Below, piece after piece: positions 1 through 5,231 of a stretch of DNA of 9,107 nt. The stretch lies in NCBI GenBank assembly GCA_035525045.1, contig DATLEX010000076.1:1-9107 (forward strand), read 5' to 3'. Below the pieces are notes generated by a model, which made no database searches, was not told where the DNA came from, and saw nothing but the letters and a program-made list of their open reading frames with translations. The position numbers and the translations under genes are program-made. Every line of letters starts with the position of its first letter. The stretch's first letter is position 1. This DNA is from DATLEX01 sp035525045 (GTDB lineage: Bacteria > Acidobacteriota > Thermoanaerobaculia > Gp7-AA8).

Positions 1-1
1 G

Positions 2-148
2 CAGCTCTCCAATCAGGATCTCCACCAGCTCGCCCAGAACCTCGACCAGGTTCAGGCCGCCGGCATGACGCGTCAGGAATGGATCTGGATCGGCATCGGC
101 GCCCTCGCCGCCCTCATCCTCGTCATCGCGCTGAGCGGCGGCGTATAA
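2..148 (+). CDS. C-terminal tail of a small membrane-anchored protein, possibly PA2779-like (5' end outside window)
   Basis: The frame is open from base 2 to a TAA at 146-148 and gives 48 residues. The first part is polar and Gln/Asn/Leu-rich (LSNQDLHQLAQNLDQVQAAG), then comes a Trp-containing boundary (QEWIWIG) and one hydrophobic segment (GALAALILVIAL) ending in SGGV, so the protein finishes in a single membrane helix. From memory, PA2779-family proteins end in a similar way: a helical 'L-D-L-x-Q-L-D-x-L' stretch, a small Gly/Ala turn, then one membrane helix. They are encoded next to PA2778-type cysteine peptidases, and the next gene here is of that type. The sequence shows the membrane anchor directly; the family call is inference from the tail and the neighbour. 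Any other small C-tail-anchored protein is possible. Confidence 0.6.
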   Translation, partial: QLSNQDLHQLAQNLDQVQAAGMTRQEWIWIGIGALAALILVIALSGGV

Positions 149-173
149 CGACTCCCGGCGTCGCAGGCTAACG

Positions 174-206
174 ACTCGGGCGGGCCACCATGGCCCGCCC
201 GAGTTT
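174..206 (+). terminator. Perfect GC-rich hairpin, possible intrinsic terminator or attenuator
   Basis: Bases 175-187 and 191-203 are exact reverse complements (13 bp, CTCGGGCGGGCCA) around a 3-base CCA loop. A174/T204 extend the stem by one pair, and three T residues (204-206) follow before the sequence turns mixed. The hairpin lies 26 nt past the stop of the upstream gene and 18 nt before the start of the peptidase gene. The stem is very stable but the T-run is short, so termination may be partial. It could instead uncouple expression of the two genes or protect the 3' end of the upstream mRNA. Confidence 0.6.
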
Positions 207-224
207 CGTGATCATGCGTGGTGA

Positions 225-1355
225 ATGAAGAATCCGTTCCTCATCCTCGTCCCCCTCCTCCTCACCTCCTGCGTCTATTGGACGCCCGCTTCGCGCGAGG
301 CCGGCAACGCCGCCCGAGTCATCCCCGACGTCCCCCTCCAGGTGTGGGACATCAAATCGTGCGGCGCGGGATCGCTCTCCTCGGTCCTGCAGCACCACGG
401 CGAGCCCACCACCATGCAGGAGTGGGACGCAATCCTGCCAAAGACGCGCGGCGGCGTGATGTCGATCGACCTCGTCCTGGCCGCCCGGCAGCGAGGATTC
501 GACGCCCGGCTGGTGACCGGCGACCGGCTCATGGTCGAGCGTGAGCTCCTCGACGGGAACCCGCTCATTTTGATGCTGCAGGTCATCCAGGCGCCGGGCC
601 GCTCGTACGACTTCTTCCACTACGTGGTGCTCGACGGCATCGACACCGAGCGGAGCCTGATTCGCACGCAGTTCGGCGACGGGAGGGCGCGGTGGGTCCG
701 CCACCAGCGGATCGAGAACGCCTGGCGCGGCGGCGGCTTCGCGGCCATCGTCATCCGGCCGCGCGACGAGGTGACGGACCTGATCCGGACGGCGGTCACG
801 CTCGAGGAGCAGGGACGGGAAGAGGATGCCGCGCGCGAGTACCGGCGCATCCTCGAGGCCCATCCCGCTTCGGTCCTGGCCTGGACGAACCTCGGCAACG
901 TGGAGATGCGCCGCGGTAACGCCGCGGCGGCCGAGGAAGCCTTCCGCAAGGCCGTCGCCCTCGACGCCATCGCTGCCGACGCGCTGAACAACCTGGCCTG
1001 GCTCCTCTATCAGCAGCGACGCCTGGACGAGGCGGAGCCGCTGGCGCGGCGGGCAATCGAGGCGCCGGCCCCCGACCTCTGGATGCGGCTCGACACCCTG
1101 GCGCACATCCAGCTCGAGCGGGGGGCCTGCAGCGAGGCGGCCCGGACGTGGCGGCAGGCCCTGGAGGTCATGCCGGCATCGCGCGCCGGCGAGCGCGACG
1201 CGATCTCGCAGTCGCTGGCCCGCGCGCAAACGTGTGGTGTCATTCCGAGCCGGCGAAGCCCCGAAGGGGCGGAGCGCGGCGAGGAATCCCCGGCCGGCGG
1301 AGCGCTTCACGTCCCTGCGCAGGGGATTCCTCGCCGTCTCCGCGGCTCGGAATGA
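225..1355 (+). CDS. Lipoprotein with C39-like cysteine peptidase domain and TPR repeats (PA2778-like)
   Basis: This 376-residue protein starts with a lipoprotein signal peptide: a short hydrophobic run and lipobox LTSC with Cys16, so it is probably lipid-anchored outside the cytoplasmic membrane. Residues 35-178 look like a C39/papain-like domain. Candidate nucleophile Cys46 sits in KSCGAGSLSSVLQHHG, candidate His132 in FFHYVVLDG, and Asp152 in QFGDGR could complete the triad. Residues about 186-317 form four TPR-like repeats, for example AWTNLGNVEMRRGN followed by ALNNLAWLLYQQRRLDEAE. This order matches PA2778-family cysteine peptidases, whose substrate is not known to me. Residues from Gly338 on are encoded by an inverted repeat, so the native end was probably near 337. 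The ATG at 225 is chosen because the signal peptide begins there; its Shine-Dalgarno is weak (GGTGA). It overlaps the next gene by ATGA. Confidence 0.82.
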   Translation: MKNPFLILVPLLLTSCVYWTPASREAGNAARVIPDVPLQVWDIKSCGAGSLSSVLQHHGEPTTMQEWDAILPKTRGGVMSIDLVLAARQRGFDARLVTGDRLMVERELLDGNPLILMLQVIQAPGRSYDFFHYVVLDGIDTERSLIRTQFGDGRARWVRHQRIENAWRGGGFAAIVIRPRDEVTDLIRTAVTLEEQGREEDAAREYRRILEAHPASVLAWTNLGNVEMRRGNAAAAEEAFRKAVALDAIAADALNNLAWLLYQQRRLDEAEPLARRAIEAPAPDLWMRLDTLAHIQLERGACSEAARTWRQALEVMPASRAGERDAISQSLARAQTCGVIPSRRSPEGAERGEESPAGGALHVPAQGIPRRLRGSE

Positions 1356-1359
1356 CACC
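1236..1359. repeat. 124-bp nested inverted repeat (interspersed palindromic element)
   Basis: The outer arms GGTGTCATTCCGAGCCG (1236-1252) and its exact reverse complement (1343-1359) match over 17 bp. Inner arms CGGCGAGGAATCCCC (1277-1291) and the exact complement at 1322-1336 match over 15 bp. A small CCCC-GAA-GGGG hairpin (1259-1269) lies in the left arm. The words 'GTCATTCCGAGC' and 'GAGGAATC' are, from memory, typical of short repeats scattered through Acidobacteria-like and related genomes. The element covers the 3' end of the peptidase ORF and the first codons of the aminotransferase, providing the stop of one and the start of the other. It encodes no transposase. Direct target duplications are not evident. 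Confidence 0.85.
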
Positions 1360-2470
1360 TTTCTCCCGCCGGTCGGAGTGGCAGGCCTCCGTGAACCGTC
1401 TCACCGCCGCCCGCGCGGAGCGCGTCCGGCGGGGAGACGAGATCCTCGACCTCACTCTCTCCAACCCCACCGCGGCCGGCCTGGAGTATCCGCTGGACGA
1501 GCTCTCCGACGCCCTCGGCCGCGCGGCGCGCGAGCCGTACGACCCCCAGCCGCTCGGCATCCGCAGCGCGCGCGAAGCGGTCGCCGAACATCTCCGCTGC
1601 GATCCCGCCGACGTGGTCATCACCGCGTCCACCAGCGAGGCCTACTCGTTCCTCTTCAAGCTCCTGACCGACCCGGGCGACGAGATCGCCGCCGCGGTTC
1701 CCTCCTATCCCCTGCTCGAGCACCTGGCCGCGCTGGAGCTGGTGTCGCTCCGCACGTTTCCGCTGGAGCTGCACGGCCGGTGGGAGCTGCACGAGGTGCA
1801 TCCTGCTGCGCGGACGCGGGCCATCACCATCGTCAGTCCGAACAATCCGACCGGCTCGTTCGTCCGCGACGAGGAGATGCGGCGCCTGGCAGCACACGGC
1901 CTCCCGCTCATCGTGGACGAAGTCTTTGGCGAGTACGCGCTCGACGGCACCGTCGCCGCGACGCCGCCCGAGGAGGTGCTCTCGTTCAGGCTGGACGGTC
2001 TGTCGAAGTCGGCCGGCCTGCCGCACTACAAGCTGGGATGGATCCGGGCCGCCGGCCCGGCGCCGGCGCGACGAGCCGCGCTCGCGGCGCTCGAGCTGAT
2101 CGCCGACAACTTCCTCTCGGTCTCGACGCCGGTTCAGGCGGCGCTCCCGGAGCTGCTTCGGATTGGAGCCTCCATCCGGGCGAAGATCCGGGAGCGCATC
2201 GTCTCGAACCTGCGCCTGCTGCGCGAGGCGGTGAAGGAGCAGCCGGCGGTCACGCTCCTTCCGGTGGAGGGAGGATGGTCGGCCGTCCTCCGCGTGCCGG
2301 CCGTCACCACCGACGAGGAGATGGCGCTGGCGCTGCTCGATCGGGGGGTGGTGGTCCAGCCGGGGTACTTCTTCGATTTTCCGGGGGAAGGGTTTCTGGT
2401 GATTTCGCTTCTGACGCCGCGCGAGACTTTTTCCGAGGGGCTCCGGAGGATATCGTTCGTCGTTCCATGA
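1352..2470 (+). CDS. PLP-dependent class I/II aminotransferase (fold type I)
   Basis: This 372-residue cytosolic enzyme should transfer an amino group using pyridoxal phosphate; the substrate cannot be told. Landmarks are LDLTLSNPT near residues 32-40, the NNPTG motif (164-168), VDEVFGEY with PLP-nitrogen-binding Asp189, and LSKSAGLPHYKLGW with Schiff-base Lys219. The position usually Tyr three residues after the Asp is Phe192. The C-terminal stretch FLVISLLTPRETF lacks the Arg-x-Ser pattern of classical aspartate aminotransferases. From memory both traits fit a subfamily that begins with an SRRTxW-type motif, here FSRRSEW at residues 4-10. No start codon lies between that motif and the ATG at 1352, so 1352 is preferred over GTG 1391. 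The start lies inside the inverted repeat and overlaps the preceding stop (ATGA), without a clear Shine-Dalgarno. Confidence 0.88.
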   Translation: MTPFSRRSEWQASVNRLTAARAERVRRGDEILDLTLSNPTAAGLEYPLDELSDALGRAAREPYDPQPLGIRSAREAVAEHLRCDPADVVITASTSEAYSFLFKLLTDPGDEIAAAVPSYPLLEHLAALELVSLRTFPLELHGRWELHEVHPAARTRAITIVSPNNPTGSFVRDEEMRRLAAHGLPLIVDEVFGEYALDGTVAATPPEEVLSFRLDGLSKSAGLPHYKLGWIRAAGPAPARRAALAALELIADNFLSVSTPVQAALPELLRIGASIRAKIRERIVSNLRLLREAVKEQPAVTLLPVEGGWSAVLRVPAVTTDEEMALALLDRGVVVQPGYFFDFPGEGFLVISLLTPRETFSEGLRRISFVVP

Positions 2471-3648
2471 AGCAGCACTGGCGGCTCGACCCGGCGATCA
2501 CGTTTCTCAATCACGGCTCGTTCGGCGCGACGCCGCGGGAGGTGCTGGCCAGGCAGGATGAGCTGCGGCTGCAGATGGAGCGCGAGCCTGTTCGATTCTT
2601 CACCCGCGAGCTGGAGCCTCTCCTCGACGCGGCGCGGGGCGAGCTGGCCGCGTTCCTCGGCGCGGATCCGGAGGGGCTGGCCTTCGTTCCGAACGCCACG
2701 GCCGGCGTCAACGCGGTCCTCCGCTCGCTCGACCTCGACAAGTACGACGAGCTGCTGGTCACCGACCACGAGTACAACGCCTGCCGCAACGCCCTCGAGT
2801 TCGTGGCCGCCGCGGCGGGGGCGAAGGTGATCGTCGTGGAGATCCCTTTTCCGATCGCCGGCCCCGATGCGGTGGTCGAGCGCGTCATGGAGAGAGTGAC
2901 ATCGCGAACGAGGCTCTTCCTGATCGACCACGTCACCAGCCAGACCGCCGTGGTCATGCCGGTGGAGCGGCTGGTGGCGGAGATGCAGGGACGCGGCATC
3001 GACACGCTCGTCGACGGCGCCCACGCGCCGGGCATGCTTCCCCTCGACCTGCGAGCCCTCCGCGCCGCCTACTACACCGGCAACCTGCACAAGTGGGTGT
3101 GCGCCCCGAAAGGGAGCGCCTTCCTCTACGTCCGGGCCAACCGCCGCCCCTCGGTCCGGCCCGTCGCCATCAGCCACGGCGCCAACTCGACGCGGACGGA
3201 CCGGAGCCGGTACCTGATCGAGTTCGACTGGACGGGGACCTTCGACCCGACGGCAGTGCTGGCGGTTCCGGAGGCGATTCGCTTCGTCGGCTCGCTCCTG
3301 GGGGGCGGCTGGCCGGAGGTGATGCGGCGGAACCGGGAGCTGGCGCTGCGCGGACGCGACATCCTCGCGGACGCTCTGGCGGTCACGCCCCCCGTGCCCG
3401 ACTCGATGCTCGGATCGATGGCCGCTCTGCCGCTCCCCGACGGCACCGCCACGACCGCGCCGGCGCTCTACGGCGATCCCGCACAGGACGCGCTGCTCGA
3501 AGAGCACGGGATCGAGGTGCCGATCGTTCCGTGGCCGGCGCCGCCGAAACGGCTCCTGCGCATCTCCGCGCAGCTCTACAACGAGGAAGCCGATTACTTG
3601 CGGCTGGCCGGCGCGCTCGGTGAGCTCGGGCTGACAGGCCGCAAGTAG
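2467..3648 (+). CDS. Class V aminotransferase-fold PLP enzyme, isopenicillin-N epimerase-like
   Basis: The protein has 393 residues, the usual length for this family. It opens with FLNHGSFGATP (13-23), the hallmark N-terminus of isopenicillin-N-epimerase-like proteins. VDGAHAPGM places PLP-contacting Asp183 and His186, NLHKW carries Schiff-base Lys209, and LRISAQLYN near the end is the conserved substrate/PLP-site arginine segment. Family members include epimerases, cysteine desulfurase- or lyase-like enzymes and many of unknown substrate. No beta-lactam or ergothioneine genes are nearby, so the reaction stays open. The ATG overlaps the upstream aminotransferase stop by four bases (ATGA), which implies translational coupling and co-expression. 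The frame stays open far upstream, but that part is only a shadow of the preceding gene: the LNHGSFG N-terminus fixes the start at 2467. Confidence 0.88.
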   Translation: MKQHWRLDPAITFLNHGSFGATPREVLARQDELRLQMEREPVRFFTRELEPLLDAARGELAAFLGADPEGLAFVPNATAGVNAVLRSLDLDKYDELLVTDHEYNACRNALEFVAAAAGAKVIVVEIPFPIAGPDAVVERVMERVTSRTRLFLIDHVTSQTAVVMPVERLVAEMQGRGIDTLVDGAHAPGMLPLDLRALRAAYYTGNLHKWVCAPKGSAFLYVRANRRPSVRPVAISHGANSTRTDRSRYLIEFDWTGTFDPTAVLAVPEAIRFVGSLLGGGWPEVMRRNRELALRGRDILADALAVTPPVPDSMLGSMAALPLPDGTATTAPALYGDPAQDALLEEHGIEVPIVPWPAPPKRLLRISAQLYNEEADYLRLAGALGELGLTGRK

Positions 3649-3675
3649 CGGGCGAACAGATGGTCATGTTCCCTC

Positions 3676-3681
3676 AGGAGG
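3676..3681 (+). promoter_or_regulatory. Strong Shine-Dalgarno for the DUF4142 gene
   Basis: AGGAGG lies six bases before the ATG at 3688 and is the full anti-16S core. It is the strongest ribosome-binding site on the plus strand here and fixes the start of the following gene. The 39-nt gap from the previous stop shows no convincing promoter. Confidence 0.85.
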
Positions 3682-3687
3682 TTCGAG

Positions 3688-4299
3688 ATGGATCATCGGC
3701 CCTTCGTGCCAATCGCCGTTCTGCTCCTCGCCGTCGCCGGCGGGTGCCGGCGGGAGACGGCCGACCCCGACATGGTTGCCGCCGTGGAGACCACCGCCAC
3801 GACCGACACGTCGGTCACGCTCTCGGCGACCACCACCGCCGCCACCGGCGGGACGGTTTCGGCCATGCTCCCCGCCGACAAGGAGTTCGTGATTCGGGCG
3901 GCCGGCACCGTGATGGCCGAGGTGATGCTCAGCGAGCCCGCCGTGAAGCGGGGCCGCAGCGCGCGGGTGAAAGCGTTCGCCAGGCGACTGATCGCCGAGC
4001 ATGGCCGCAGCAACCAGGAACTGCAGCTCCTGGCCACCAACAAGGGGCTGGCCCTCCCCACGGCGCTCGACGGCGACGCTGAGCAGAAGCTCGAACGCCT
4101 GCAGGCGTTGAGCGGCGTCGGCTTCGACCGCGAGTACATGACCCGGATGGTCGAGGACCATCAGGCGGCCGTGGCGATGTTCGAGAACGCGGCGAAGACG
4201 GTGCAGGACGCCGACGTGCGGGCCTGGATCGGGAAGACGCTGCCGGTCCTGCGCGATCATCTCGACCGGGCGCGCTCGGTGCAGTCGAAGCTGAGGTGA
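3688..4299 (+). CDS. DUF4142 (ferritin-like fold) putative lipoprotein
   Basis: The 203-residue protein has a signal peptide with a lipobox-like AGGC (Cys20), then a Thr/Ala-rich linker (about 34-56) that looks like a flexible tether. The DUF4142 domain fills about 61-200: LPADKEFVIRAAG, a Glu78 in the first helix, FARRLIAEHGRSNQEL with His105, GFDREYMTRMVEDHQAAV with His158, and a final LPVLRDHLDRA with His191. The repeated Glu/His positions on helices are the family pattern and recall a ferritin-like four-helix bundle; metal binding is not proven. DUF4142 proteins are envelope proteins of uncertain function, sometimes tied to stress. It is separated by 39 nt from the class V enzyme gene and has its own strong Shine-Dalgarno, so it may be co-transcribed but independently translated. 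A palindromic repeat follows. Confidence 0.88.
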   Translation: MDHRPFVPIAVLLLAVAGGCRRETADPDMVAAVETTATTDTSVTLSATTTAATGGTVSAMLPADKEFVIRAAGTVMAEVMLSEPAVKRGRSARVKAFARRLIAEHGRSNQELQLLATNKGLALPTALDGDAEQKLERLQALSGVGFDREYMTRMVEDHQAAVAMFENAAKTVQDADVRAWIGKTLPVLRDHLDRARSVQSKLR

Positions 4300-4318
4300 A
4301 GCCCCCAGAATCGCAGAG

Positions 4319-4440
4319 CCTTCTCCCCCGCCTCCGGCGGGGGAGAAGGTGGCCGAAGGCCGGATGAGGGGGCGCGACCGCGAGACGGAGTGCCCTCACC
4401 CGGCGCTTCGCGCCACCCTCTCCCGCAAGCGGGAGAGGGC
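4319..4440. repeat. Mirror pair of double-hairpin repeats between convergent genes
   Basis: Unit A has a 14-bp stem (4319-4332 with 4336-4349, TCC loop) followed by GGCC-GAA-GGCC (4351-4361) and GGATGAGGG. Unit B is the same design on the other strand: GGCGC-TTC-GCGCC (4402-4414) and CCCTCTCCCGC with GCGGGAGAGGG (4416-4426/4429-4439, AA loop). Read on the minus strand, the core of B (4417-4393) matches the core of A (4348-4370) as GGTGGC, CGAAG, GCCGG, TGAGGG with few changes. The stems carry many compensating differences. This resembles REP/BIME-type elements. It sits between the ends of the DUF4142 gene and sdhB, where it may block read-through from both sides, but no T-run follows either large stem. 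Confidence 0.85.
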
Positions 4441-4466
4441 ACGTTTCATGAGAAGCGAGGAATCGC

Positions 4467-5231
4467 TCACGCTCTGGATGACAGGGTCTTCCTGGTGAAC
4501 TTCGCTGCCAGGTAGTCGCGGTTCATGCGGGCGATGAAGTCGATGGAGATCTCTTTCGGGCAGACCGCCTCGCACTCGCCGTAGAGCGTGCAGCTCCCGA
4601 ACATCTCTTCCATCACCTCGACCATCCTCACCACGCGGTCGTAGCGCTCGGGCTGGCCCTGGGGAAGGAGACCGAGGTGCGAGACCTTCGCCGCGGTGAA
4701 GAGCTGCGCCGCGCCGTTGGGACACTGCGCCACGCAGGCGCCGCACTGGATGCAGACGGCGGCGTCCATGGCCTGCTCCTGGACCGGCTTCGGCACCAGG
4801 AGGTTGTTCGCCTCCGGAGCGCTGCCGGTGTTCACGGAGATGAAGCCGCCGGCCTGGATGATCCGGTCGAGCGGGGTGCGGTCGACGATCAGGTCCTTCA
4901 GCACCGGGAAGGCGCGGGCCCGCCACGGCTCCACCCGGATCTCATCACCATCCTTGAAGTGGCGCATATGAAGCTGGCAGGTGGCCAGGCCGTTGCCGCG
5001 GGAGCCGTGGGCCACGCCGTTGATCATCATTCCGCACGAGCCGCAGATCCCCTCGCGGCAGTCGTGCTCGAAGTGAATGGGGTCCTCCCCCTTCTCGATC
5101 AGGCGCTCGTTCACGACGTCGAGCATCTCCAGGAAGGAGGCGTCGGGACTGATGTCGTCCGCCTTGTAGGCCACGAAGCCGCCCTCGGCCTCGCGCGATT
5201 TCTGCCGCCAGACGTGGATGGTCAGGTTCAT
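4467..5231 (-). CDS. sdhB: Succinate dehydrogenase/fumarate reductase iron-sulfur subunit
   Basis: SdhB (254 residues) carries electrons from the flavin subunit to the quinone site through three Fe-S clusters. Cys58, 63, 66 and 85 form the [2Fe-2S] site (CREGICGSCG...TC); Cys160, 163, 166 and 224 the [4Fe-4S] site; Cys170, 214 and 220 the [3Fe-4S] site. The gap Cys66-Cys85 is longer than in the E. coli enzyme because of a VAHGSRG-like insertion. That loop, with EPWRARAFPVLKDLIVDR and QAGGF, matches the type found in Bacteroidetes, Actinobacteria and some Deltaproteobacteria. The start ATG (5231) overlaps the sdhA stop (ATGA), with GAGG at 5242-5239 seven bases before it. The frame extends upstream through sdhA, but that part is not SdhB. 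It is the last gene of sdhCAB. Confidence 0.95.
   Translation of the reverse strand: MNLTIHVWRQKSREAEGGFVAYKADDISPDASFLEMLDVVNERLIEKGEDPIHFEHDCREGICGSCGMMINGVAHGSRGNGLATCQLHMRHFKDGDEIRVEPWRARAFPVLKDLIVDRTPLDRIIQAGGFISVNTGSAPEANNLLVPKPVQEQAMDAAVCIQCGACVAQCPNGAAQLFTAAKVSHLGLLPQGQPERYDRVVRMVEVMEEMFGSCTLYGECEAVCPKEISIDFIARMNRDYLAAKFTRKTLSSRA

Noticed and set aside
1148..1351. Upstream start for the class I/II aminotransferase at 1148
   Set aside because: The added residues are an out-of-phase reading of the TPR region and the repeat. The family N-terminus begins just after ATG 1352.
168..1358. 396-codon minus-strand open frame opposite the peptidase gene
   Set aside because: The plus strand encodes a lipobox, catalytic motifs and TPRs, while the minus product is Arg/Pro/Val-rich with no domain.
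1236..1359. CRISPR repeat or insertion sequence
   Set aside because: There is only one inverted unit, no regularly spaced direct repeats and no transposase, so it is treated as a small palindromic repeat.
1234..2466. Long N-terminal extension of the class V enzyme frame
   Set aside because: The frame is open only because it runs out of phase through the aminotransferase gene. The conserved N-terminus FLNHGSFG begins right after the ATG at 2467.
3631..3659. CTGACA at 3631 as a -35 box for the DUF4142 gene
   Set aside because: No acceptable -10 box lies 15-19 bases downstream, so no separate promoter is claimed.
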